Assembly (NCBI GenBank): GCA_000934385.1
Contig: KN880635.1
Span: 1-44,191, forward strand
DNA from: Cylindrobasidium torrendii FP15055 ss-10
Taxonomy: Eukaryota > Basidiomycota > Agaricomycetes > Agaricales > Physalacriaceae
DNA length: 44,191 bases
Direction: 5' to 3'
The notes under the pieces are model-generated. The model was given only the letters and a program-made list of their open reading frames with translations, had not been told where the DNA came from and did no database searches. Numbering within the stretch: the stretch's first letter is position 1; each line of letters opens with the position of its first letter. Positions 8,156-18,949 of this stretch are shown here, piece after piece. The position numbers were made by a program, and so were the translations under genes.

Positions 8156-10764
8156 ATGCCTTCCGAAAATCAAACAACAGGTTCTCCATCTCCATCTACG
8201 ATGCATTTTGTCGTTGTCGGCGCGAGTGTTGCTGGGCTCGCGGCGGGTATGGCGCTTGGCGGGTGGGGGCATACAGTGACGATTGTAGAGACGGATAGCC
8301 AGGTGTGTTCTTCGTCCTTGTACCCCTTGCTCGTCTGTTTGCTCGTCCCCGATATTGTGGTGTCCGTGTTCGTGCTTGCTATTCCAAAACCCACATCCGC
8401 ATACAATTCTCGTCCCAACATACACCTATCCTTCCCGTACTCCTACTCTCCTCAATGCGCGTCGATGTCGTGCGCAGCCAGGCACCTCAGAGCCCGTACG
8501 CTCGTACGTTGGGGACGGGGGCGCAGTGTCGGCCGACCGTGCCCCCAGCATCAGCGTCATACGTAAACACATGAGCTGCAATGTTTTCAGAACAGGCACC
8601 TCCCTCCGGCTCCGTTCATATCCTACCACACCTTCCTGATATATCCACAATGTGGTCCCTCGCGACACACGCATTGCTTTGCGACCCATTCCTAATGTAT
8701 CCTATTCTGTCCATGCCGTTTCCAGGACTTCCCATCCCATCCTGGCGAGTGTTTTGTGACTGTAACTAACGCGTTCGGCTAGGACGCATGTGAGAACCGG
8801 CCGATGATCGGGGCGGCGGGGCTACTCCCAAACACGACGCGTCTGCTGCTCAAGTTTCCGGGCGGGAAGGAGTATCTGGAGGAGCATGGGACGAAGATGA
8901 ATGAGTGCGTTTTTCCTCTGCGCCTACTCTTCCCTTCCATTTCTTTCTGCGTTTCCGGAGGCTGCACCCCATTCTCCTCGAACCAATGAAGACGTTTTCT
9001 TTTGTTCTGCTCGTAACCCTCATTTCCCCACTTTTTACTGTTCCCTGTGACGCTGCATTCCGTTCCTCCCGGAAACTCAATTAAACAAACCAAAAAGGCT
9101 GACGCACCCTCGTTTTTTAGGCTAAGATTCGTCGACAGTGCGTTCGTTTCCTCGACCGCCCTTTTCTGTGCTTTCGACTAACGCGCCGTTTTGCAAGTCG
9201 ATAACAATGCAACGAAAGGCCGGATCGTGTTCGACCCTGAGATTATAGAAGATTTGGGAGCGGATTATTATCTCATTCCTGTACGTCCTCTTCCTTCTCT
9301 CCCTTTGTCTCTCTCTTCCCTCTATACCTTTCTCTGTGCGAGAGCTGATGTGTAATTTTTGGCGTCGAATAGCATCACGACTTGACAGCGTACCTCCGTG
9401 CACAATGCCACCGCCTGGGGTGCACCATTCGGTATGACTTCGCGGTCAAAGGGATCGAGACGTCGAAGCAGGGGCCTGCGGTTGTTGAAGGTGTTGATGA
9501 GGAGAGAATAGAATGCGATGTCGTGCGTGTCTTGTGACTTTACTCTCGGTCTCTCTCTGAAGTGGTGTGCAAGATTATCGGTGCTGATGGAACAACGAGC
9601 GTGGTACGGGATTTCATGGTGAAACAAGCAGAGGAGCCACGGCCAAAAGATGAGGATGAGGATAGCGATGAGAGCGACGACGACGGGAGTATTACTGGGG
9701 GATACTCTGCAGCGCATCTACCGGGACAGTATTCGCCTGAATGTGTTGGGTATGCTCTTTCCCTTCTGACCATACGATGGGTAACTGATTAAGTTGTGCA
9801 GGGGTGTAACAATGATTCCTGTGGAGAAGCTTGCGGCAGACCCGGACCTGCGCCATTTACTGGACCTCAAGTCGGTGAGCTTTTCTTCGTCGCTGACTGC
9901 AGCAAGAGGCTGACGAGCTGTGTAGCTGGATGCATATACAGGGGCTGGGTACGCACTCATGCTAGGCCGACATGGGCCATACTACATGATAGAGATGGCT
10001 GCTCTGCGCCCCGCTAAACCAGATGAAAAAGACGTCCCATGGCGTCAGAGCGTCCCCGCACAATCCTTCTTTGCGCCGTATGTTCCCAAAGACAATCTCG
10101 TGTGCGTAAAGTCTCCCAGGTTGTTTATCGCGATGATACTTACCTCGTGATCTGCGAATAGGCTTCAAAAACTTCTTGCTCTAACAGAAGACGCATACGT
10201 TACTATCCAACCCATCGTGCCGATGTCATCTTTCGTGGACTACAACGCACGGGCGGTGCTCGTTGGGACGTCGGCGCACTGTGTGCCCGTGCACGCCACG
10301 CACACCGCGTCGCTCCCGCTCGAAGACTGCTTCACGCTCGGACGCCTGCTCGAGAAGATCCCGGCTTTAACTACTGCAGCAAAAGAGGGAGGAGGGGATG
10401 AGGCTGTGAGGAGGGCGAACGTTGCTTTGCTGTTCAGGGGGTATGATGAAATCCGCGCGCCGCGGAGCTTGCAGCTCGCAGAGTCTGATATGAAGGCGCT
10501 GGGGCTGACTTCGCTCGTTCCGGGGCCCATGCGTGATGTCTTCAACAAGATTCTCAAGGTATTTCTTTCTCATTTGTTCTTTTCTATCTGCGGTGCTGAC
10601 GGCCACGGCAGGCGTCATTGACGATGATCCCGGGCGAAGGCGTGCTTGACCAAGACGAAGTGGGCGGGATGTGGGCAGATTGGGTCTCACAAGCGAACTA
10701 CGATGCGCAGGATGCCGTCGACGAATGGTGGCATCTCTATGGCAAGTTCGCTATGCATGAGTAG
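8156..10764 (+). CDS. FAD-dependent monooxygenase (salicylate-hydroxylase-like, PF01494 type)
   Basis: Ten exons: 8156-8302, 8783-8904, 9121-9137, 9198-9280, 9373-9526, 9563-9749, 9802-9874, 9926-10101, 10162-10558 and 10612-10764, giving 502 aa. The N-terminus has the FAD dinucleotide fold HFVVVGASVAGLAAGMAL (residues 17-34, with Ser in place of the second Gly, common in this family). DG-like text GADGTTSVVRDF follows in mid-protein. The second FAD motif, usually GDAAH, reads VLVGTSAHCVPV: Asp is replaced by Thr356. An acidic low-complexity insert (DEDEDSDESDDDG) interrupts the middle domain. Such enzymes hydroxylate aromatic or polyketide substrates with NAD(P)H; the substrate here is unknown. 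Exon 3 is only 17 nt long. No biosynthetic cluster genes lie next to it. Confidence 0.85.
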
Positions 10765-11359
10765 CCTTACCCTCTCTTGCACCTCGCCCTGTCTTCCCTT
10801 CCCTTCCCACTCACATCTCTTCCTTCACTTTGCTGTTTACATTTACGGGTCCTTATGGGCGGATGGTTTCGCACTCACTAACTCTCCCGTGTACATTCCA
10901 CTTTCTCGTCCGCACACACATTGCTAGGAAAAAGACTCGTTTGTTCATACCTCTGACCCGCTACCATCACTACATCTTACCTGAGCAGAACAGCTGCCCT
11001 CGCCTTCGCGGAATACCACGTTAGGACTATCCTTACATGCCTCTTTTTACCGGTTTTGTATACCCTCATTTTTACTCCATATACGACCAAAACCGCTTTG
11101 ATTCGTCTGTTCTTCGTGCGTGACTGGTGTGTGAGTTGATGAATTCAAGGACATCGCGCTAAACATGGAAGTCTACTTATCAGCTTTCTCGTGGTGTAGT
11201 ATGGTCGCCGTCCGTCTTTCTTTCATAAATCTATTTGTCGGCTCGGCTTTCTTTTCTTTCTGAATTTGAGGCTTCCCAAGCCATTTCTGTTGTCTGCACT
11301 ATCTCTGAACAGAGCCTATCGATGTGGAATTAGAACACCACGTTACAGGTGCGCGTCGT
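10765..11359. other. Intergenic, no gene seen
   Basis: This is the 3' flank of the monooxygenase gene. It is pyrimidine-rich and has no supported gene or RNA. Confidence 0.6.
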
Positions 11360-11745
11360 ATACGTGTGACTACCTTCATTTTCGCCTCAGTATGGTTTTG
11401 AGGCGCTTGGCTGAGGCGTGAGGAACAGCGAGAAACAAAAGAAGTACAACCTCTCGTCCTCTTAACTATCGGTATACAAATCAGTATAGTAAGCGCCAAG
11501 CAGTCGACGCGTGAGGTACGCTCAACTACGACTGTAGTGTTTCCTGATAAAGCGGCCGAACTTTATTACATGCTCACCGTCGTCAGCGTCAACAGACGAC
11601 ATAATGCACTACGCGGACCACTCTTTCCCGACATCGCTTGGCGCATGGAGGAGGCGACGCGAAAATCCAGGAGCTCTTCCTCGACCTTTCGAGCACCAGT
11701 CTCGACTCCTGCCAAGCGGGATACGAGGGAAGACTCTACTTCTCG
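11360..11745 (-). pseudogene. Fragment of the HNH protein gene (exons 1-2 only)
   Basis: Read on the minus strand, this stretch aligns with 4385-4865. Similarity covers most of exon 1, intron 1 and exon 2, and then stops. Indels break the frame: arm A has extra bases in the equivalents of SSLCNTSFDVDSCQ and MEKKIGGDAK. The start codon is missing and the exons for the catalytic core are absent, so the fragment cannot encode an HNH enzyme. Confidence 0.8.
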
Positions 11746-11843
11746 CTGGGCCTAATGGGTGATCGCGGCGATCACGACGCGTCTTGCTCCCCGACTTCCA
11801 TCCTTCGCTTCATTCTTCCTCTACGCTGAGCAATCCCCCAGCC

Positions 11844-12508
11844 ATGATATCTGTATCTCAACACACAACGACAATCCCGGACCACAGCGCACGTCTTTCT
11901 ATGCAGATAACAGCCCTCGTCGACTCGTACATGATCTGGGTAGGGTCCGCCGATGCCACCACAGAGGATTCGAATCCGGAAGAGAATGGGAGGCTATGTA
12001 GGGACTGGGCGTACGCTATGCCACAACCTAATGTGCGTTCTCCTAAACATCTCTATCCCTGCCCTTTTTCCTGTTCTTTTCGCCTGTTTATGACAATCTG
12101 CCGTACTGGCTTCGCAACCTGTCATACCCCATCTCCTCATGTATGTGCCGTGCTTCATCGTGCGCCTGCTTACGCCTCTGCAGAAACAACCCATCGGCAC
12201 GACACTCTTCCGCACGAGCGCATCTGACGCCGCATCAAGTATCGCTCAGCGGATAGGTGAGCCCGCTTTCTTTACAACATCCCTGTATATCTCCTCGAAC
12301 TCCGTGCTCGTTTAGTCAAGGCTTTACCTGCCATATTCTATGCGTCCTACAACGAGAAATCAATCCACACTCTTTAGTCTTGCGCCGCGCTCATACTCTC
12401 AACCCAGCCCGCAAGATGGACAGAGCCATATTCCTCTCTGCAGATGTGCCACCACAGCACGCGCTCGTGGCCGAGAAATGGGTCGTCGATACCCTAAGAG
12501 CATTGTAG
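11844..12508 (+). CDS. PSMG4: Proteasome assembly chaperone 4 homologue
   Basis: Exons are 11844-12032, 12184-12256 and 12408-12508, giving 120 aa; the family is about 120-130 aa. The N-terminal part has the alternating beta-strand pattern QITALVDSYMIWVG and DWAYAMPQ. This is followed by PIGTTLFRTSASDAASSIAQ, the conserved G-T-x-L-F/LxxxxxD signature of PAC4, and the final strand RAIFLSADVPP. PAC4 pairs with PAC3 (Poc4/Irc25 in yeast) to guide alpha-ring assembly of the 20S proteasome in the cytosol. The start MISVSQHTTT is chosen because it is the first Met in frame next to the first strand. The gene lies inside arm B of the duplication and has no counterpart in arm A. Confidence 0.72.
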
Positions 12509-12947
12509 CAAACGTTGGATGGTGGTTGTGAGTACATGCGTTCGAGGAGGGCATAACCTGATGGCGGTCACAGTCAAGTTCACGCTGACGCACCTAAGTA
12601 GCAGCTCCTAGATGATTATTCCACGCTGCAAGAGCTTGGATAACTTGATTCCAAATGCACCAACTACAATTTCAAGCCAAGTCAGGAAGCACAAACCCCA
12701 GGAAGGCGTTCGAGTCTGTCCATAAGCTGGCTGCAGCACCAAGCATTTTTCTGGTGAATATTGGGCCGCTCCTTCCCTGTATAATACAGGTTGAACAGAG
12801 CGTATGGAGAGATTGAGGCGAAAAGCTAAAGCTAAGAGAATATCTGTAAAGGTTCAATTCGATCGCCAAAGTACCCGCGATCGAGAAATGTGACCAGCGC
12901 GTGCCACTTGTCTTCTCACCACCACCACACCACCCACGCACGAAAAA

Positions 12948-13556
12948 ATGAACGTCCACCACAACCCTTGGGGAAAAGGCCAACCGCTCGAACACGAACG
13001 CGGTCCAGACTATTATCCCCCTTGGTACCGCGGTACTGAACGCACCAAGACCAAGCGCGTATACCCCAACATGCTCTGCGGGTTGCACATCGAGGCGGAC
13101 GAGGCGAAGCGCTGGTGCAAGGCTGAGCTTGATATAGACTTGGACGATGACCATACGACTGTACGCTCAATCCCCATAACCTACCGTGCTCTGACCCGTT
13201 GGCTGACAGGACGCTACCTTTCGTGTCTACCTCGACACTCATCTGCGAGAAGAAGTCGGCTTCGGCAAGGCCGTGTATGTCACGCGCCCGGACGTGTCCT
13301 ATTATGATTTCCTTGCTGTGGCGAACGAGTTCCCGGGAGAGTACGAGACCGATAACCCGATCCACAACCACCTTGTCACGGACGAGAACCATTTGGTGTC
13401 GGGGGATACGCCGAATGTGGATAGGATGAGGGCGATTTTGGATGAGATGAGTGAGTCCGAGTTCTTTGTTGATTGGTGATTGATACTGGGATACTGACCT
13501 CCATGACATGCGTAGAGATACGATACACTGGATTCCGGTGCTACTACCAGGGATAG
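12948..13556 (+). CDS. Conserved hypothetical protein, copy B of a duplicated 164-aa family
   Basis: Exons are 12948-13160, 13210-13450 and 13516-13556 (213 + 241 + 41 nt), giving 164 aa. Length, intron positions and phases are identical to the copy at 3279-3927. The N-terminal 65 residues are almost unchanged. Substitutions are concentrated in exon 2, for example HLREEVGFGKAVYV against HLEEDLGFGQAVYV. The last exon ends RYTGFRCYYQG. The intact frame in both copies, despite nucleotide divergence, argues for selection on the protein. Function unknown. Confidence 0.75.
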
Positions 13557-14338
13557 AGGAACAATCGTTCTATCATTGCTTTCCCTCTTTGAGTACTATG
13601 TTGTAACAAATGGACAAACAACTTTTTTTACATGTTCTTGAGTCACAAATATGTCTATCACTGTGCGCGAATGTGTCCGACGCATATCAGCTTAGTGGGC
13701 CTTGAGCTTGAACCTTCGCTACCGCGCGTCTGCTTTGAAAACTGATTTTGTGGTAGGGTATACTACAGGCGTCTGGCGCAAGGATTCAGAACGCGCGAGA
13801 TACTTGTGAAGACCATCCGCTGGCACGGCCCACCGGGATGAGCGGTTTCTAGTGGTTCGCTCAGGTCTACTAGAGTAATTTAGTATTCGCCCACTGCTCA
13901 AGTATACCCCAGAGGCCCTACGTGTTATTAAGAAGTATGGATCAATTAGGATAGAGCAAAGGATATCCTGAACATTCGAATCTGAACCTCGAGTAGCCTA
14001 CGAACATGAAGTGAGTGATACCTATCCAATTTGAGCGCGGTGGATGAAAAAAAAAAAAGCAGCGGACGCGCGGCACGTTGCAAGTATTGGCTATACTACT
14101 ATTGAGGGTCAGATATCGTTGAAACTTAAGCATCATTTGCATGACCAAAATGGCCAATGGCCACAATGTACTTTTCAAGCAGGGGAGTATATATGTTGAG
14201 TACTCCTGAAATATATGTAATGCGAGTCAGTGAGTCAGTGAGTCAATATCTTTCTGAAGGTTTATCGTTACCTGGCGGAGTGACAAACGCACGAGTCCGT
14301 GTTATTTGCATCCAAAAATCTTCGCTTTCATCGCTTAT
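13557..14338. other. Intergenic, no gene seen
   Basis: It contains an A12 run near 14048-14059 and a short GAGTCAGT direct repeat near 14224-14243. Nothing coding is supported. Confidence 0.6.
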
Positions 14339-14411
14339 TGGGGACACCCAGGATTGAACTGGGGACCTTCAGAACTTCAGTCTGCTGCTCTCCCAACTGA
14401 GCTATGTCCCC
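14339..14411 (-). tRNA. tRNA-Phe (GAA), intronless
   Basis: On the minus strand this is 73 nt, identical to the copies at 16899 and 26378: GGGGACA acceptor arm, CTGAAGT anticodon loop, GTTCAATCC B-box core and discriminator A. A run of five T on the sense strand (14314-14318) follows. Flanks differ from the other copies, so it was not duplicated as part of a long block. Confidence 0.93.
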
Positions 14412-15038
14412 TGCTCCCGATCACTGGCGCTTGTTTGCTCGATATTTGTCTTAGCAGTTGCCAGCGCACCTAACAACGGCATCTCAAGAGGCTCGCATGC
14501 TTCACTCTGACGTTCAAGTGAGTTCCAGTCAGACTTTCAGCGATATTCAGACTCTGCCATATGGTTCTCCGTATTCGAGGCATTGGTCTGAAGCTATCCT
14601 ACGGCCCACTCGTGAGCGCAAGATGTGTGTAAAGGTTACTTTTCAGTTGGGTGTAGAGCATGAAATACTCAGATTCTTGATAGCAAATTCCTCTTACAGG
14701 AAAGATGCACATGAACCGACGGTACTTTTAGAAAATACGTACGCACGCCGCGAGCTCGCTGAACGCCTCGTCGAGCATTTAGTCCTATTCTGTCGAATTG
14801 AATAACCTCGGTCGCTGTAATGAAGCAGAATTTCATACACGCACCTCGGGAAAGCACGATGGATTGGATGGGACCTTGCGGGAAGCACATCCCGAAAAGT
14901 TGAAATGCTATGTACATAGTCTAGAAAGAGCTGTGTGCGGCGTAGGTGATCGCGGTATCCTTCCACACTCTCACCGCTACTCCCACAAGCTCACCCTCAC
15001 ATACATTTTTCCTGCCTACAATCACCGCGCCGCTAAAA
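14412..15038. other. Intergenic, no gene supported
   Basis: An open frame at 14458-14805 (+) encodes 115 residues without recognisable features or splice support. I leave it unannotated. Confidence 0.5.
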
Positions 15039-16565
15039 ATGGGAGACGCTGAGCGTTTGCAGTGGCAAGAGAGTCACGCATCCTGTAAGTACCAGACTAC
15101 CAGTGATGGGCGGCGATTGCCGAAGAAGATCATCGGGCGCGACGCATTGGGACGGCGTCCTTCAAACCCTGCGCTCTTGCCATCATCAGCGCGGGTGCGG
15201 CCTTGAGAGGCAACCAAATTCCTCTCGCGGCGCACGTATACACACAGCTGTGTTTGCTTCGACGGACGCCGCTTGACGACTCAACACAAACAGCACGACC
15301 GTCCCCACAGGCTCATACGACATTCCCATTATGGTGTTCCTCGACCTGGACAGCTGGATTCCGCGCGATTCGTACATGAAACCTGAATCGAGGGGCACGC
15401 CGAAGGAGGAGGTAGAGCCAGAGGTCGTGTGGACGACACAAAGTGCAGCGCAACTAGCGAGCCTGCCTGCAACAGTGGTGCGCTTGATCTTGGAGCATGC
15501 GGCTTTCATGGACAGAGAGGCGCTGGTGTCATGGGTTTTGATATCCAAGGCCGTGAAGAATTGGTGCGTATGCTTGTACTGTCCTCCCCTTTCCAGCCCG
15601 TGTCGAATCTCGTTGGCCGTGCCACTCCTCTTGCATCCCCACGTACGTCGCTGATCTCGTGCTGTTCTAGGCTAGACCCCATCCTGTACCATACCGTCAT
15701 TCTCAGCAAGGTCGAATACTCGCAGAGTTTCGTCTATGCGCTAGTATCCCGTGCAGACCCCGGATTCTTCTCCCGCTCTGTCAAGGTGTTCGCGTGTGTG
15801 CACTATGCGCTGCCCTCCTCGCAAAGCATTACCCAAATTCTCAAGCAGTGTCGTGGCATAACGACGCTTGCATATTATCTGGACGACCCTAACTGGGATC
15901 GCAGCGACATTCGCCGTCTCGTCGCATCTCTCCCCAAGCTACGAAACTTCTCCAGCATTTTGATGTCGTACCGGACGTATCCCGAGCCGCGTGCGCTCAA
16001 CGACGGGCTGTCGGGCCTCATGCTGGACATGAACGTGCTCGAGAGGGCATACTACAGCCCTCTGTTTCCACTACTGCCCAGCCTGACGCACGTCTTGATC
16101 AACCTTACGCATTTCGACCGCATGGTGTCGAATGTGCGCCTCGTGCGGTCTCTGCTTGATTTCGTGGAGGCCACGCCGCCTACGGTCGAGGTGCTGATAT
16201 TACATATCCCACATACGTTTGTGGAGTCGTACGCGGAGGCGTTGGAGAGTGCGATCCATCCGATTAGCGAGGAGCGGTTTGTGTGTATGAGTCTGCATCC
16301 AAGGTTTCCGGCGTATATGGGCGGCATGGGGAGCGAGTCGGCGGCGCTGGTGAGAGCGAGAGGGTCGAGCATGAGTGAATCGAATAAGCCACAGTTGGAC
16401 GGGGGCACGGCGCTGGTTCCCGGGGATGGGAAAGGTCGAGGACTGCTTTGTGTGCGTGGGCTTCCGGTCAGTGAGGAGGGCTGGCAGTATCTGAAGGGCC
16501 GGTACGAGCATCCGTGGAGCATTGCAGAGAAAGTCATCAGAGACCGTCGGAGGGGCGTTTGTTGA
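15039..16565 (+). CDS. F-box/LRR-like protein of the fungal type
   Basis: Exons are 15039-15084, 15311-15563 and 15671-16565, giving 397 aa. A shorter model starting at MVFLDLDSW (15331) is possible. The longer start is preferred because the T|GTAAGT donor at 15084 and CCCACAG acceptor at 15310 keep phase and the ATG sits in AAAAATGG. An F-box-like helix pair occurs at about 55-95 (LASLPATVVRLILEHAAFMD, then LVSWVLISKAVKNW). It is followed by a long leucine-rich region with repeats such as TLAYYLDD, LVASLPKLRNFSSI and LPSLTHVLINLTHFDR. Agaricomycetes encode very many such proteins, thought to recruit targets to SCF ubiquitin ligases. The C-terminal tail after about 320 is low-complexity and may be disordered. 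Confidence 0.7.
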
Positions 16566-16898
16566 AAGAACTCTGGGAGGTGAATAGGGAAAAGAGATAC
16601 GAGTTGAGTACCGAAGTGTGCAGACCGCAAAGCGATACTATCTACGCCTTAGAGCACCTCCGTTTGCATGCTGTGTGTATACTTACGCTATTATGCTTTG
16701 TGAAATGCGATTTTTCTTCTTTCTTTTCTCTTGCTAATGTCTGGAGCGGTGATTTCTGAGCCATGATGACACCATTTCCCACTGCTAGCTCCTTCGCAAG
16801 TGGTACTAAAGGCGGCGTAGTATCAGTGCACTGCAAGAAGAGTGCATTCGTTCTACTTATGTGATTTTTACAGCAGCTCACCTTAAAATTTGTCAGAC
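16566..16898. other. Intergenic, no gene seen
   Basis: This is the 3' flank of the F-box-like gene up to the next tRNA-Phe. Nothing coding is supported. Confidence 0.6.
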
Positions 16899-16971
16899 GG
16901 GGACATAGCTCAGTTGGGAGAGCAGCAGACTGAAGTTCTGAAGGTCCCCAGTTCAATCCTGGGTGTCCCCA
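16899..16971 (+). tRNA. tRNA-Phe (GAA), intronless
   Basis: A 73-nt cloverleaf with acceptor GGGGACA/TGTCCCC, anticodon GAA and discriminator A, followed by T6 at 16994-16999. It is identical in sequence to the copies at 14339 and 26378. It stands in opposite orientation to the copy at 14339, with the F-box-like gene between them. Confidence 0.93.
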
Positions 16972-17427
16972 CTGAAAGACAACGACCGCGATCTTTTTTA
17001 GGCCGGTGCTCCTTGCTGCACATTGCACAAGGTGAGTGGCACCGTGCGCTTGATTGGTAGCAAATTAACAGTGCAGCGTTGGTTGTGGAATACAAGCATA
17101 CATAGATAAATCATCACGGGCTACCTACATTGGAGTATACCTGCATACCCTGTATTTTTGGTATCTTTGTTCGACGCGTTGAGCTCGGAAACTCGCCTCC
17201 AGTTTCCAACTACTTCTCGAGTTGCCGTTGAGATGGAGATAGATGAACCTGAAAGTGATAGCAATCATTGTCGAAACATGTCTGGCGCCCAGGGCGTGGG
17301 AAAGGCCCTGGCAGATAAATCCAGCAGTTCCTAGTGAGCTCCTAGGGCTTTCTCCCACCGTCTTTCATCTTCGTCTGTCGCTTCAAGTTCTCTTCTAGTT
17401 CTTCTCCGACCCGCAAAGTTCGCTATC
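16972..17427. other. Intergenic / promoter region
   Basis: It contains the Pol III T-run and the upstream region of the secreted protein gene at 17428. No gene is seen. Confidence 0.55.
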
Positions 17428-18443
17428 ATGACTGGCATGCTACTTTCTGCTCTCGTCATTTTTGCAGTACCCGCCTTTGTTGTTTCTCAGAAAAATATCA
17501 CTGTGAACGAGACGGACACAACTCAAATCTCAGTACGTGTTCCTCATTCTTTTCTTTCCCTTCATGGGCTAGTTCTCTGGTCACTGTGAATGGCGCATCC
17601 GAGCCGCATCCTACAACAATCCTCATCGGAGGTATCAGCTTGACATTCCAACTATGCACCTAACCCAGACTCCAGCTTGTCCATGCCACTCCCGCTCTCA
17701 CTGTACTGACGTTTCACTAGTTCTCGGGCAGAGCGGGAGATGCATCCGTCTGCAAATTGGACTCTAATGGAAGCTACATCGGCGGACAGGCTGGCTGTTA
17801 CAACCTCATTCCCTCCGGGTGCTCAGAGACCGTAGCAATGGCGCAGAACGCTGAAGACGCCGGTGCGAGCTTCAAATTCAATGGTGCGTTTCTCACGCAC
17901 TGCACATGTACCACTCGATTCTTCGAACCCCGCCCCCTCCCTCACACGCCCGTCCTTTGACAACTGACGAACTCGTACTAGGTACCGCAATCTACATCAA
18001 CAGTATCCAGTACGCGTACTCTCCACTGTACACCATTTCCCTGGATGGCGAAGACACCGACGTCGATGGATACGTGAACAACACCTATTTCCAGTGCAGC
18101 GAGCCGCTCTTCAGCAAGACGGGACTTGATGCGAATACCGAGCACACCATTAGCTTGACGGTTAAAGGCCGCTCGCCGCAACGCACGGATGATACGGATG
18201 ATGGTGTCGGGATATGGTCTCTCATAAGTTTCGTGTACGTTGGCCACTGATTGTGATGTCTTCGAGACGCAAAACTAATGTGTTTGAAGGTATACACCTG
18301 CTGACTCGAAAGCGTCGGCGAGTTCGAGTGCTGAGGATGCATCTTCGACTGCGACTCAGGGAGGAGACGGTGCGAGTGGACTGACGTTGTCAAGTCTGTC
18401 CTTGGGTATAATCGCAATGGTGGTCTTTTCTTTGACCGCTTAA
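17428..18443 (+). CDS. Secreted GPI-anchored cell-surface protein, unknown function
   Basis: Exons are 17428-17532, 17721-17883, 17982-18234 and 18290-18443, giving 224 aa. The N-terminus MTGMLLSALVIFAVPAFVVS is a signal peptide. The mature part has several NxS/T sites (NITVNETDT, NGSY, NNTYF) and ends with a Ser/Thr/Ala-rich spacer (ASASSSAEDASS). A hydrophobic tail SLGIIAMVVFSLTA follows, fitting a GPI-attachment signal. The central region LYTISLDGEDTDVDGYV and HTISLTVKGR resembles the beta-sandwich found in many basidiomycete secreted proteins. The first intron (188 nt) is longer than the others, so a short missed exon cannot be excluded. Confidence 0.7.
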
Positions 18444-18949
18444 TTGGCTCTACGTTTTTTGCTACTATATGGGATATTGGTTGAGATACGTTGACAGTTT
18501 CAGGTTTCGAATTGCTCGACAAGATTCGATTCGAGGATACCCCGTGGGAGCATAGTAACTTTGATAAGCTACATCCTCTTGAAACTGTCGAAGATCTACG
18601 GCTCTTGAGTGCTTGAGCTTCCGCTTGAGATTTGGGCACGATGATTGACTCGATACTTCCAAAATTATGAGCGGCTAATGCGCCAGCCGGGCTCAGGCGG
18701 TCAAAGAAAGAGGGTGTGTCATGCTGACCAAGCTAGAACTGAATGGACATGACGAACTTGTTCTTCCTTTTCCTGTCAGTGTTATTCCCAAGGTCACCGT
18801 GTCCGTGTGCTCAATACTTTGGTACTCGGGCCGGAGAAGAGCGACTACCGAGCCTGGGGCTATAAAACCTAGAGCAGTATCGAAAATATCCTCCATTCCT
18901 TTGCTTACCATTCCATCTACTTCATTATCAACCCATCAGCTTCCTCAAA
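18444..18949. other. Intergenic with the promoter of the aldolase gene
   Basis: Nothing coding is supported. The TATA box of the following gene is annotated separately. Confidence 0.55.
18861..18867 (+). promoter_or_regulatory. TATA box of the HpcH/HpaI aldolase gene
   Basis: TATAAAA lies 83 nt upstream of the start codon at 18950, a normal distance in fungi. Confidence 0.6.

Larger units (their letters stand above)
11360..13556. repeat. Arm B of the inverted segmental duplication
   Basis: This is the inverted counterpart of 3279-4870. It keeps the 164-aa gene and its upstream 110 bp intact, but the HNH gene is only a fragment. It also contains about 1 kb not found in arm A, including the proteasome chaperone gene. 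A short further match (the ACTTGACTGTGACCGC region near 4114 against 12570-12585) suggests the arms were once more complete. Confidence 0.82.

Noticed and set aside
14458..14805. 115-residue open frame on the plus strand
   Set aside because: There is no similarity, no start context and no splice support.
16642..17095. Minus-strand frames containing GTPRIELGTF-like peptides near three of the tRNAs
   Set aside because: These are translations of the tRNA-Phe sequence read backwards, a frequent false protein annotation.
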